Shown: positions 27,290-36,450 of the stretch, in pieces | How the letters are laid out: each line of letters starts with the position of its first letter | How positions within the stretch are numbered: position 1 is the stretch's first letter | Source: Alphaproteobacteria bacterium | Lineage (GTDB): Bacteria; Pseudomonadota; Alphaproteobacteria; Rhizobiales; Beijerinckiaceae | Reading direction: 5' to 3' | Assembly: GCA_016869555.1 (NCBI GenBank) | Contig: VGDY01000009.1 | Location: forward strand, 1-51,775 | DNA: 51,775 nt | The notes under the pieces: generated by a model | Databases searched by the model: none | Seen by the model: the letters and a program-made list of their open reading frames with translations, nothing else | Told to the model about the DNA's origin: nothing | Program-made: the position numbers and the translations under genes

Positions 27290-28357
27290 ATGACCATCTT
27301 CGAACGCTATCTTTCGCTCTGGGTCGCGCTTTGCATTATCGCCGGTGTCGCCCTCGGCCATTTCGTTCCCGGCGTGTTTCACGCGATCGGCGCGATCGAG
27401 ATCGCCAAGGTCAATCTGCCGGTCGCCGCGCTGATCTGGCTGATGATCACGCCGATGCTGATGAAGATCGACTTCGCCGCGCTCGCCGAAGTCGGACGTC
27501 ACTGGCGCGGCATCGGCGTGACGCTTGCCGTCAACTGGGCGGTGAAGCCTTTTTCGATGGCGCTGCTCGGATGGCTCTTCATCGGCTATCTGTTTCGGCC
27601 CTATCTGCCGGCTGACCAGATCGATTCCTATATCGCCGGCCTCATCCTGCTGGCGGCGGCGCCTTGCACCGCGATGGTGTTCGTGTGGTCGAATCTGACC
27701 AAGGGCGAGCCGCATTTCACCTTGAGCCAGGTCGCGCTCAATGACGCGATCATGATCGTCGCCTTCGCGCCGATCGTCGGGTTGCTGCTTGGACTGTCCT
27801 CGATCGTCGTGCCATGGGACACGCTGTTCCTCTCCGTGGTCCTCTATATCGTCGTGCCGGTGATCGCCGCTCAGCTTATGCGCAAGCGACTTCTCGCGGC
27901 GGGCGGCGAAAAGCGTCTCGCGAAAACGCTCGCGAAAATCGGCCCGGCGTCGCTCGTGGCGCTGCTCGCGACGCTCGTCCTGCTCTTTGGTTTTCAAGGA
28001 GAACAGATCATCCGCCAGCCCGCGATCATCGCCATGCTCGCGGTTCCGATATTGATCCAGGTCTATTTCAACGCCGGACTGGCCTATCTGCTCAATCGCG
28101 CGACCGGCGAGGCGCATTGCGTCGCCGGCCCTTCCGCCTTGATCGGCGCAAGCAATTTCTTCGAACTCGCGGTCGCGGCGGCGATCAGCCTGTTCGGCTT
28201 CGATTCCGGCGCCGCGCTCGCCACAGTCGTCGGCGTCCTGATTGAAGTTCCGGTGATGCTGAGCGTCGTCTGGATCGTCAATCGGAGCAAGGGCTGGTAT
28301 GAGCGCGGAGCGCTTCGATCTTCCGATCGAATCTCCGCGCCCCTCGATCTACCCTGA
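27290..28357 (+). CDS. acr3: ACR3-family arsenite efflux permease
   Basis: A 355-residue, ten-helix membrane carrier exporting As(III). The essential cysteine sits in LAAAPCTAMVFVWSNLTKG, and the conserved GASNFFELAVAAAISLFG stretch of helix 9 is intact. It completes an arsenic-detoxification operon together with the regulator and reductase. It is convergent with the secreted ClpP-like gene, with only two bases between the stops. Confidence 0.95.
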   Translation: MTIFERYLSLWVALCIIAGVALGHFVPGVFHAIGAIEIAKVNLPVAALIWLMITPMLMKIDFAALAEVGRHWRGIGVTLAVNWAVKPFSMALLGWLFIGYLFRPYLPADQIDSYIAGLILLAAAPCTAMVFVWSNLTKGEPHFTLSQVALNDAIMIVAFAPIVGLLLGLSSIVVPWDTLFLSVVLYIVVPVIAAQLMRKRLLAAGGEKRLAKTLAKIGPASLVALLATLVLLFGFQGEQIIRQPAIIAMLAVPILIQVYFNAGLAYLLNRATGEAHCVAGPSALIGASNFFELAVAAAISLFGFDSGAALATVVGVLIEVPVMLSVVWIVNRSKGWYERGALRSSDRISAPLDLP

Positions 28358-28359
28358 GC

Positions 28360-28797
28360 TTAGCAGAGTCGGTAACCGTAAGCCGCAAGCTGCCGCCCGG
28401 TGATGCGCAGCATCGGACCGGGCGCTTGATTGCCGTTGCGGTAGACATGCGCCATGAAGACCCGTCGCAAGGCGGGCTTATAATGGGCGGCGAAGACAGC
28501 GGTCATGCGTGGATCGATGACGCCCCCCTCGGGCCCGCCGAACCAGGGCGCATGGAAGCCGAACACCGCGCCTTCGGAAACGCAGGAATTGTGCGACGCC
28601 AAATAAAGCGTGCACGAGGAGTCGCACTCGGTCGGGCCGATCCGAATATGCTCGCCCCGAGACTCCGCCCGCGCAAGTCTGGCTTGATATTTCTCCACGC
28701 GTCCGCCGTAGTCCGGGGCCATCACGTCAAAGGCGTGCGCCGGAGCTGTCAACAGTACAGCCGTCATCATTCCTGCAAGACCAAGAGATCGCAGCAT
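28360..28797 (-). CDS. secreted ClpP-like small protein
   Basis: A 145-residue protein with a signal peptide (about 1-22, ending APAHA). The mature part has ECDSSCTLYLASHNSC, then AVFGFHAPWFGG and MTAVFAAHYKPALRRVFMAH. This G..C.S.CT.yL pattern followed by a GFHAP segment occurs in periplasmic proteins related to the ClpP/crotonase fold, with the Ser-Cys region at the place of the active-site serine. Activity is unproven. It could equally be a disulfide-bonded structural protein. Confidence 0.6.
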   Translation of the reverse strand: MLRSLGLAGMMTAVLLTAPAHAFDVMAPDYGGRVEKYQARLARAESRGEHIRIGPTECDSSCTLYLASHNSCVSEGAVFGFHAPWFGGPEGGVIDPRMTAVFAAHYKPALRRVFMAHVYRNGNQAPGPMLRITGRQLAAYGYRLC

Positions 28798-29169
28798 AGG
28801 ACTTCCTTTTTGGGGCGCTCGAAAGTGGGCGGTCGCGCCGCCGAATGGCTGTCAGGGCTCAGTCGACCGAGCGCATGTCTCGGGCCCTTTGGGAAGGGGA
28901 AGGGCTGCGACTCACGCCTCTTCCAGCTTCAGCGTTTCATTTTTTAAACAAGGGTGAATCGCTGTGCAAGCGGGGCCTTAACTTTGTGGTTAAATTTTTT
29001 TGAAGATGAAGCTTGCCGGGACCAAAATTCGCCCTAGCGCAGTAACCGAGACAGTTTCGATCCGCAGCCGAATTTGCTGTCGAGCAGCGCGGCGGCTACG
29101 TCCCGCGTTAGGCGGAATGTCTATGCCTGGAATGCGGCGGATTGACGATGCTGCTTACTGTAGCCGCAT
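28798..29169. other. 372-base intergenic region
   Basis: Lies between two minus-strand genes, upstream of the secreted ClpP-like gene and downstream of ppk2. It contains a weak palindrome TTAAC-TTTGTG-GTTAA (28978-28993) and two T-rich runs (about 28938-28946 and 28994-29001). No coding frame, tRNA-like sequence or convincing terminator was found. Confidence 0.3.
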
Positions 29170-30159
29170 CTAGCGCTTGCGCTTCTTCTCTACGTCCATC
29201 GCGAGCGACTTGCCCAGAATGTGCTCGTCGCGCCCGATGACATGCGCGCTGGCGCCGACGATGAGCGGATCGGGGCCATGAACGACGCTATGCGCCTTGT
29301 TCGGGTAATCGAGGCTCGACAGAAAGTGCTGCATGCAATTGAGGCGGGCGCGCTTCTTGTCGTCCGATTTGATGACGATCCAGGGCGCGTCGGCGGTGTC
29401 GGTAAAGAAAAACATCGCCTCCTTGGCCTCGGTGTAATCGTCCCATTTGTTCATCGACGCGCGATCGATCGGCGACAGTTTCCACTGCTTGAGCGGATCG
29501 TGCATGCGCGAACGGAACCGGCGCTGCTGCTCTTCGCGCGTCACCGAGAACCAATATTTATAGAGGCGCATGCCGGAGCCGACGAGCATGCGCTCGAGTT
29601 CGGGACATTGGCGCATGAAGTCGAGATATTCATTCGGCGTGCAGAAATTCATCACGCGCTCGACGCCGGCGCGGTTGTACCAGGAGCGGTCGAAGAAGAC
29701 GATTTCTCCCGCGGCGGGCAGGTGCTGGACGTAGCGCTGGAAATACCATTGGGAGCGCTCGCGCTCGGAAGGCTTCTCGAGGGCGACGACCCGGGCGCCG
29801 CGCGGGTTGAGATGCTCCATGAACCGCTTGATCGTGCCGCCCTTCCCGGCCGCGTCGCGCCCTTCGAACAGCACCACGATGCGTTGACCGGTCTCCTTCA
29901 CCCAATTCTGCGCTTTCAGCAGCTCCACCTGCAGCAGCGCCATGTGCCGCAGATAAACCTTTTCGCTTAGGCGCGTCTTGTAGGGAAATTCGCCCGATTC
30001 AAACGCCTTGCGGATCGCTTCGGAATCGGCGCGCAGTCCGCGAACGTCCCGGTGGGGCGCATGGACGGGCGTTTCGCCTGGGACCTTCTGAACGACCGCG
30101 GGCGCATCCTCGATTTTTACCGCCGGCGCCCCGGCGCCGGTTTCGGCGGTGTCTTCCAT
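29170..30159 (-). CDS. ppk2: polyphosphate kinase 2 (PPK2 family)
   Basis: A 329-residue PPK2 that transfers phosphate between inorganic polyphosphate and nucleoside (di)phosphates. Walker A is GRDAAGKGGTIKRF, Walker B is VFFDRSWYNRAGVERVM and the lid segment contains SRMHDPLKQWKLSPID. The size fits the single-domain class that mainly phosphorylates NDPs to NTPs. A roughly 60-residue N-terminal extension, Ala/Pro-rich, precedes the domain. The ATG at 30159 starts at MEDTAETG; the frame opens farther upstream but without protein-like sequence. Confidence 0.93.
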   Translation of the reverse strand: MEDTAETGAGAPAVKIEDAPAVVQKVPGETPVHAPHRDVRGLRADSEAIRKAFESGEFPYKTRLSEKVYLRHMALLQVELLKAQNWVKETGQRIVVLFEGRDAAGKGGTIKRFMEHLNPRGARVVALEKPSERERSQWYFQRYVQHLPAAGEIVFFDRSWYNRAGVERVMNFCTPNEYLDFMRQCPELERMLVGSGMRLYKYWFSVTREEQQRRFRSRMHDPLKQWKLSPIDRASMNKWDDYTEAKEAMFFFTDTADAPWIVIKSDDKKRARLNCMQHFLSSLDYPNKAHSVVHGPDPLIVGASAHVIGRDEHILGKSLAMDVEKKRKR

Positions 30160-30393
30160 TGTCGACTGCCATAGTTGGGTTTCGCCTCGCCCGCGCCGCT
30201 CCGGATGTCCAAGGCTCGGGCGCGGCGTCAGCTCGGGGCGAACCTGCAAGCTTTCGGAATATAAAAGCAACCGGGCATTTCGACGCTTCGGCGATCCGGG
30301 CGTCCGGCGCATTGCAACAGGGCCGCCTGCTCCCTATAGTCCGCCGCCAAAAGCCGGGAAGCCGGTTCGAACGCACCCAAGGAAGCACCCCTC

Positions 30394-32301
30394 ATGTTAG
30401 AAGGCCTGCGCGTCGCTTCGCAGAACTGGATCGGCCGCGCGATCATGGCGCTGGTGATGGGCGTCATCGTGGTCAGTTTCGCGATCTGGGGCGTCGGAGA
30501 CGTCTTTCGCGGCATGACGTCACAACGCCTCGCCCGCGTCGGCTCCGGCGAAGTCTCGGTCGAGGCCTTCCGCAGCGCCTATCAGAACGAGCTTCGTCGC
30601 ATTCAACAGCGGCTGCGGCGCGCGATCACCAATGAGGAGGCGCGCCAGTCGGGACTCGACCTGCAGATTTTGGAGCGTCTGGTCACCGAGGTGGCGCTCG
30701 ATCAAAAAGCGCGTCAGCTCCAGCTGGCGGTCAGCGATGAGACCGCCCAACGCCTGCTCGCGTCCGAAAAAGTGTTCCAGGGCCCGGACGGCAAATTCGA
30801 CGCCGCGCGTTTCAAGCAGATCGCCAATGACGCCGGCTTCACCGAGCGCGGCTTTCTCGCCGATCAGAAGAACGCCTATCAGCGCAAGATGATCACCGAC
30901 ATCGTCGTCGCCGGAGTCGAGCCGCCGAAACTGATGATCGAGGCGATCCACCGCTTCCGCAATGAATCTCGGACAATCGATTATGTCGTTCTGCCGCCGT
31001 CACTGGTCGCCGCGGCGTCCGCGCCGTCCGATGAGGAGCTAAAGAAATACTTCGACGAACGTGAGCAGAGCTTCCGCGCCAAGGAATATCGCAAGCTGAC
31101 GACGCTCGTCGTCAGCCCTTCGGCGATCGGCAAGCCGGAAAGCGTTTCGGCCGAGGACGCGCGCAAGTTTTACGACGAGGTGAAGTCGAAGCGCTACGGG
31201 ACGCCGGAAAAGCGCGACGTGCAGCAGATCGTGTTCAAGACCGACGAGGAAGCCCAAGCGGCGATCGCCAGGCTGAAAGCCGGCGGCGACTTTGAGGCGC
31301 TGGCGGCGGAGCTGAAACTTAATCCCAAGGACGTGAATCTCGGATTGGTCGAGCTACGCGATTTCGGCGATCCGAAAGTCGGGGCGGCGGTCTTCGCGCT
31401 CCCCCAGCCGGGACTGACCGAGCCGATCCACACGGCCTTTGGCGCCGTCGTGTCGCAGGTCAAAAGCATCACCCCTGCGGTCTACAGCAAGACTTTCGAA
31501 CAGGCCGAGCCGGAGCTTCGCGCGGAAATCGCCGCGCAGCGCGCGACGCCGGACGTGCGCAAGCTCCACGAGGCGATCGAAGATCAGCGCGCCTCCGGCA
31601 AGACGCTGGCCGAAGCCGCGAAGGCGGTGGGGCTGGAGACGAGCGTTTACGACGCCGTCGACGACGCCGGCAATGACCGAAGCGGCAAGCCGAACGCAAA
31701 TCTTCCCGCCGGTCCGGACCTCGTCAAGGCGGCCTTCGCGTCGGACGTCGGCGTCGACAACGACACTGTCGCGACGCGCGACGGCGGCTATGTTTGGTAC
31801 GAGGTCAATAGCGTCGAGCCGGCGCGGCAGAGGACGTTCGATGAGGTGAAAAACGCCGTCGCCGAGGCGATGCGCGGCGAGGCGGCGCAAAAGGCGCTGG
31901 CCGCCAAGGCCGAAGAAATCGTCGCCAAGCTGAACGCTGGCCAGCCGATCGAAGACCTCGCCAAGCAGCTTGGCGTTCAGACGCAGCGCGCCAATGAGGT
32001 GAAACGCGAAGCGCGTCCGGACTTCAACTCCAATGTGATCGTACAATTCTTCGAGGTTTCGCCGCGCAACGCCGGCTCTGTCGTCGTCGACAATGGACGG
32101 CTGGTGTTTTTCGTTCGCGACGCGACGACCCCTGTCTTCGATACAAATTCGATCGAATCGAAGACGATCGCTCAGCAATTGAAGCCGGCGTTGGATAACG
32201 ACCTGCTCGAGCAATATGTCGGCGGCCTGGAGAAGGCGCTCGGCGTCGACATCAACCAGCGGGCGCTCGAAGCCGCGACCGGAGCGGAACGCGACAGGTG
32301 A
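30394..32301 (+). CDS. ppiD: peptidyl-prolyl isomerase / SurA-N chaperone (PpiD-like)
   Basis: A 635-residue inner-membrane-anchored periplasmic chaperone. One N-terminal helix (about 17-38, IGRAIMALVMGVIVVSFAIWG) anchors it. A SurA-N-like domain (about 40-200) follows, then a parvulin-type PPIase domain (about 235-360) and a second degenerate domain, as in PpiD. It should assist folding of outer-membrane and periplasmic proteins. The stop overlaps the trpE start by four bases, so the two are co-translated, a known but functionally odd linkage in this group. Confidence 0.9.
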   Translation: MLEGLRVASQNWIGRAIMALVMGVIVVSFAIWGVGDVFRGMTSQRLARVGSGEVSVEAFRSAYQNELRRIQQRLRRAITNEEARQSGLDLQILERLVTEVALDQKARQLQLAVSDETAQRLLASEKVFQGPDGKFDAARFKQIANDAGFTERGFLADQKNAYQRKMITDIVVAGVEPPKLMIEAIHRFRNESRTIDYVVLPPSLVAAASAPSDEELKKYFDEREQSFRAKEYRKLTTLVVSPSAIGKPESVSAEDARKFYDEVKSKRYGTPEKRDVQQIVFKTDEEAQAAIARLKAGGDFEALAAELKLNPKDVNLGLVELRDFGDPKVGAAVFALPQPGLTEPIHTAFGAVVSQVKSITPAVYSKTFEQAEPELRAEIAAQRATPDVRKLHEAIEDQRASGKTLAEAAKAVGLETSVYDAVDDAGNDRSGKPNANLPAGPDLVKAAFASDVGVDNDTVATRDGGYVWYEVNSVEPARQRTFDEVKNAVAEAMRGEAAQKALAAKAEEIVAKLNAGQPIEDLAKQLGVQTQRANEVKREARPDFNSNVIVQFFEVSPRNAGSVVVDNGRLVFFVRDATTPVFDTNSIESKTIAQQLKPALDNDLLEQYVGGLEKALGVDINQRALEAATGAERDR

Positions 32302-33845
32302 GCGGCGCGCTGTTCGAGCCAGATTTCGACGCCTTCGGACCCGAATACGACGCGGGACGGCCGCAGCTCATCGTCACGCGCCTCGTCGCCGATCTCGAAA
32401 CGCCGGTCTCCGCCTATCTCAAGCTCACGCGCGATCGGCGCGGCGCCGCGTTTCTGCTGGAGTCGGTCGAAGGCGGCGCGGCGCGCGGCCGCTACTCGAT
32501 GATCGGCCTTGACCCCGACCTGATCTTTCGCGTCGTCGGAGACAGGGCGGAAATCAATCGCGCCGGGCTCGATGGCGCGAACGGCTTCACGCCTTGCGAC
32601 GCGGCGCCGCTTGCCGCCTTGCGTCAGCTCATCGCCGAGTCCGCCGTGCCGCAGGCTGTCGGCCTGCCGCCGATGGCCGCGGGCGTGTTCGGCTATCTCG
32701 GCTACGATATGGTGCGCCAGATGGAGCGCCTCGCGCCGGCGAAGGACGACAAGTTCGGCGTTCCCGACGCGCTGTTCGTGCGTCCGACCCTGATGATCGT
32801 CTTCGACACGGTCCGCGACGAAATCTCGATTGTCACGCCCGTCCGGCCAAGACCGGGCGTTGTGGCTAAGCCGGCCTATGAAGCGGCGCTGGCGCGTCTC
32901 GACAAAGTCGTCGCGACGCTGGAGGCGCCGCTCGAGCATCGCGACGGCGGAATGGACGCGCAGCTTCACGCTCAGGAGCCGGTCTCCAATACGCCGCAGG
33001 CGCGCTTCCTCGAAATGGTCGAGCGCGCCAAAGAATATATTCGCGCCGGCGACATCTTTCAGGTCGTGCTGTCGCAGCGCTTCACCGCGCCCTTCGCTCT
33101 GCCCGCCTTTGCGCTCTATCGCGCGCTGAGGCGCGTCAACCCGGCGCCTTTCTTATGCTTTCTCGATTTTGGCGACTTCCAGATCGTTTGTTCGAGTCCG
33201 GAAATCCTCGTGCGGGTCGCCGAAGGCAAAGTGACGATCCGTCCGATCGCCGGCACGCGCTGGCGCAGCGAGGTCAAGGCCGAGGACGAACGTCTCGCCG
33301 CCGATCTCCTCGCCGACGAAAAGGAACGCGCCGAACATCTGATGCTGCTCGATCTCGGCCGCAACGATGTCGGCCGCGTCGCAAAGACCGGAACGGTGCG
33401 CGTCACCGACAGTTTCACCATCGAGCGCTACAGTCACGTGATGCACATCGTCTCCAATGTCGAAGGCGAACTCGATGCGCGCCACGACTGCATCGAGGCG
33501 CTCGCCGCCGGTTTTCCCGCCGGCACCGTCTCCGGCGCACCGAAAGTGCGCGCGATGGAGATCATCGACGAGCTCGAGGCCGACAAGCGCGGCATCTACG
33601 GCGGCTGCATCGGCTATTTCGGCGCGGGCGGACAAATGGACACCTGCATCGTATTGCGCACGGCGATCGTCAAGGACGGCAAGATGCATGTGCAGGCCGG
33701 CGCCGGCGTCGTCTACGACAGCGAACCGGAATATGAAAACCGCGAATGCGTCAACAAGGCGAAAGCGCTGTTTCGCGCCGCCGAGGAAGCGGTTCGCTTC
33801 GCAGCGCGCGCGCGGCGCGGCGCGGCCAGTAACAATTCCGCATAA
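32298..33845 (+). CDS. trpE: anthranilate synthase component I
   Basis: A 515-residue chorismate-binding enzyme that makes anthranilate with ammonia supplied by TrpG. The C-terminal chorismate domain has PIAGTRWRS, LLDLGRNDVGRV and the GTVSGAPKVRAMEIIDELE run. GTG at 32298 overlaps the ppiD stop. trpG lies 2.6 kb downstream on the same strand, separated by DUF6163, ldtR and an M50 protease. I see no trp leader peptide; the coupling with ppiD argues against a simple attenuator here. Confidence 0.96.
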   Translation: MSGALFEPDFDAFGPEYDAGRPQLIVTRLVADLETPVSAYLKLTRDRRGAAFLLESVEGGAARGRYSMIGLDPDLIFRVVGDRAEINRAGLDGANGFTPCDAAPLAALRQLIAESAVPQAVGLPPMAAGVFGYLGYDMVRQMERLAPAKDDKFGVPDALFVRPTLMIVFDTVRDEISIVTPVRPRPGVVAKPAYEAALARLDKVVATLEAPLEHRDGGMDAQLHAQEPVSNTPQARFLEMVERAKEYIRAGDIFQVVLSQRFTAPFALPAFALYRALRRVNPAPFLCFLDFGDFQIVCSSPEILVRVAEGKVTIRPIAGTRWRSEVKAEDERLAADLLADEKERAEHLMLLDLGRNDVGRVAKTGTVRVTDSFTIERYSHVMHIVSNVEGELDARHDCIEALAAGFPAGTVSGAPKVRAMEIIDELEADKRGIYGGCIGYFGAGGQMDTCIVLRTAIVKDGKMHVQAGAGVVYDSEPEYENRECVNKAKALFRAAEEAVRFAARARRGAASNNSA

Positions 33846-33880
33846 GCGCGCGGACAGCAAAAAGGGCGGCGGCGTATCTC

Positions 33881-34387
33881 ATGGACGGCCCAACGATCTA
33901 CGACGACGGCGACGATCCTTCCCGCGCGATCCGCGTCGGCGAACCCAATGGCGCCGACGCCGCGAAATGGGGAATCCTGCTCTCGCGCTTCATGCGCATC
34001 GTCGCCCTGTTTTGGCTTGTACAGGGCTTGATGCAATGGCGGATCATTCTCGCCGCCGACCGTTCGATATTCGAAACCATGCCCCAGAGCGCCGCCTTCG
34101 CCGTCATTTTCTTCGCGGTGCTCGATCTGATCGCCGGCGTCGGCCTGTGGCTGGCGACGCCGTGGGGCGGCGTGTTGTGGCTGCTGGTGGCGAGCGCGCA
34201 GATTTTTCTCACGCTCAGCATGCCGAAATTCTTCATCGGCGGCTATTGGCTGATCGGCGTCGACGCCGTGCTGATCGCCATGTATTTCGGCCTGACCTTC
34301 GAGGCCGGACGCGACGTCGACGCGCAGCGCATGCGCGAACGCCGCCGTCGCCGCAAATTCGACGGAAAGCCGCCAAAACCTTCTTGA
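33881..34387 (+). CDS. DUF6163 membrane protein
   Basis: A 168-residue protein with four hydrophobic helices between about residues 38 and 143 and a very basic C-terminal tail (MRERRRRRKFDGKPPK). It matches the DUF6163 family that lies directly upstream of ldtR in many Hyphomicrobiales. That linkage suggests an envelope-related role with LdtR, but the function is not established. Confidence 0.75.
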   Translation: MDGPTIYDDGDDPSRAIRVGEPNGADAAKWGILLSRFMRIVALFWLVQGLMQWRIILAADRSIFETMPQSAAFAVIFFAVLDLIAGVGLWLATPWGGVLWLLVASAQIFLTLSMPKFFIGGYWLIGVDAVLIAMYFGLTFEAGRDVDAQRMRERRRRRKFDGKPPKPS

Positions 34388-34586
34388 GCGACAAGCTTCG
34401 TTAGCGGCGCATTAGCGTAAATCGAAGGTTTAGGTTCATCTCTCATTCACCGCAATGCGGCGGCGTCGCGGTAAACGCGCGATTCAGCCTGTTGCTTAAA
34501 CCGCTTTTCATCCGCCTCGATCTAATTTGACCTCATCAAACGCCGATCAAGAGATGCCTGACGCATCCGACGTGATGGAGAAGACG

Positions 34587-35096
34587 ATGAGCGCCGTGAC
34601 CAAGACCATGCCCCCGGCCCGCGAGAATCGCGTCGGCGAAATCCGGCCAGTGTATCTCGAGGCGCTGACGCTGGTCGAACGCCTCCATCGCCGATTGCTC
34701 GACGTCGTCAAGGACGAATTCGATCGCCGCGATCTCGGCGACGTCAACTCGGTGCAGGCGCTGCTGCTCTACAATATCGGCGACAAGGAACTGACTGCGA
34801 GCGAGCTGCGCACGCGCGGCTATTATCTCGGCTCCAATGTTTCCTACAACGTCAAGAAGCTTGTCGAGACGGGCTATATGCATTACGCGCGCTCGCGCCT
34901 CGACCGCCGCTCGGTGCGCATCAGCCTGACCCCGAAAGGCAAGCAAATTCACGACATCGTCGCCCAGCTTTATGAGAAACACGCGCTGACCGTTGAGCAG
35001 ATCGGCGGCGTGTCCTGCGATGAGTTCCGCAGCCTTAACGCCTCGCTTTCGCGGCTGGAGCGTTTCTGGACGGATCAAGTCCGTTATCGGCTCTGA
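34587..35096 (+). CDS. ldtR: MarR-family regulator LdtR
   Basis: A 169-residue winged-helix regulator. The sequence VNSVQALLLYNIGDKELTAS leads into the recognition region LRTRGYYLGSNVSYNVKKLVETGY, which is the highly conserved LdtR form known from Liberibacter and Sinorhizobium, where it controls an L,D-transpeptidase gene and stress tolerance. ATG 34587 is chosen because GGAGAAG precedes it; ATGs at 34554 and 34575 are in frame. Located in the usual place behind DUF6163. Confidence 0.88.
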   Translation: MSAVTKTMPPARENRVGEIRPVYLEALTLVERLHRRLLDVVKDEFDRRDLGDVNSVQALLLYNIGDKELTASELRTRGYYLGSNVSYNVKKLVETGYMHYARSRLDRRSVRISLTPKGKQIHDIVAQLYEKHALTVEQIGGVSCDEFRSLNASLSRLERFWTDQVRYRL

Positions 35097-35261
35097 TCCG
35101 GTCTCGCGCGTTTTCTCGTCTTTCGCCTGCTCTCTCGTCTCTCGCCGGCAAGCGCCTCAGGGCCGCTTCGCCGGCGCTTTTCGTTTCCGGACCCGCGCCC
35201 TAGCGCAAGCCGGCCGCCGGCCCTATCTTACGCACTGTCAACCACGACCCAGGACGCCCAC

Positions 35262-36374
35262 ATGAGATGGTCCGTCACGATCGGCTCCTTCAAGGGAACC
35301 GCCGTGCGCATTCACGTCACATTCCTGCTGCTCTTGGGCTGGATCGGCTTTGCGGCCTTTCAGCGCGGCGGCGCCGTCGCGGCGCGCGACAGCGTATTAT
35401 TCATCGTCGCGATATTCTTCTGCGTCGTGCTGCACGAGTTCGGCCACATATTGACCGCGCGCCGCTATGGAATCGTCTCAACCGAGATCACCCTGCTGCC
35501 GATCGGCGGAGTCGCCGACATGGAGCGGATGCCCGACAAGCCGGGACAGGAGTTGCTGATCGCGCTCGCGGGTCCGGCGGTCAATCTCGTCATCGCCGTC
35601 GCGCTGATCCTGTTTCTGGGCGCCGTCGACCTCACCGACGCGATCGAGATCGGCGATCCATCCGTCAATCTTCTGAAGCGGCTGGCCGCGGTCAATATTT
35701 TCCTCGCGGCCTTCAACCTGATCCCCGCCTTCCCGATGGACGGCGGCCGCGTGCTCCGCGCCGCTCTGTCGATCTGGATCGGCAAGGAACGCGCGACCCG
35801 CATCGCCGCCCAGATCGGTCAGGGCTTTGCGTTTCTCTTGGGTTTCATCGGACTGTTCGGCAATCCGCTGCTGCTGTTCATCGCGATTTTCGTCTATATC
35901 GCGGCCGCCAGCGAAGCGCAGATGACTTCGATGTCGGAAGCCGCGCGCGGTCTGAAAGCCGCCGACGCCATGGAGACGCGCATCGCCGTGATCGACCGCG
36001 GCTCGACCGTGCGGGAGGCGATCGACATTCTTCTGGCCACGTCCCAGGACGAATTTCCGGTCGTCGACGCCTCGCGCCGTCTGAGCGGCTTCCTGTCCCG
36101 GTCGAACATCATCGAAGCCCTGCGGGATTCCGAGCCCGGCGCGCCGATCGCGCCCTTCGTGCGCCGCGAGCCCGTCACCATCGGCGTCGGCGAGACCATC
36201 GACGCCGCTCTGCCCAAGCTCACCGGAGGCGAAACAGTCGGCGTGACCGACGCTGACGGGCGGCTCCTGGGCCTGCTGACCCGGCAATCGCTGGCCGAGA
36301 TCATGATGATCAGAGACGTTCGGCCGGACTGGCGCTTCGCGCCGCGTGACGACAGCCCTCGAACAGTTGCCTAA
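35262..36374 (+). CDS. M50 site-2-type protease with CBS domains
   Basis: A 370-residue intramembrane zinc metalloprotease. The zinc motif is HEFGH (in VVLHEFGHILTARRYG), and the second metal site is in NLIPAFPMDGGRVLRA, both within membrane helices. A pair of CBS domains (about 235-355) follows, with TVREAIDILLATSQDEFPVVD as the first. Proteins of this Rip/SpoIVFB-like type cut membrane-bound anti-sigma factors or other substrates; CBS domains may sense adenine nucleotides. Its partner is unknown. Confidence 0.9.
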   Translation: MRWSVTIGSFKGTAVRIHVTFLLLLGWIGFAAFQRGGAVAARDSVLFIVAIFFCVVLHEFGHILTARRYGIVSTEITLLPIGGVADMERMPDKPGQELLIALAGPAVNLVIAVALILFLGAVDLTDAIEIGDPSVNLLKRLAAVNIFLAAFNLIPAFPMDGGRVLRAALSIWIGKERATRIAAQIGQGFAFLLGFIGLFGNPLLLFIAIFVYIAAASEAQMTSMSEAARGLKAADAMETRIAVIDRGSTVREAIDILLATSQDEFPVVDASRRLSGFLSRSNIIEALRDSEPGAPIAPFVRREPVTIGVGETIDAALPKLTGGETVGVTDADGRLLGLLTRQSLAEIMMIRDVRPDWRFAPRDDSPRTVA

Positions 36375-36450
36375 GCCCGGCCGGCGGCCTATTGCACTCT
36401 TTAGAACCGCGCCAAAGAGCCCCAACCAGGAGCGCCGGACCCGCAGCCCA

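Noticed and set aside
26639-28117. 492-codon open frame antisense to arsC and acr3
   Set aside because: Low-complexity, Arg/Asp/His-rich translation typical of the shadow of GC-rich coding DNA; arsC and acr3 on the other strand are clear families.
30290-30393. GGTTCGAA word upstream of ppiD as a tRNA T-loop
   Set aside because: No acceptor or anticodon stems can be formed around it; no tRNA, rRNA or CRISPR repeat was found in the window.
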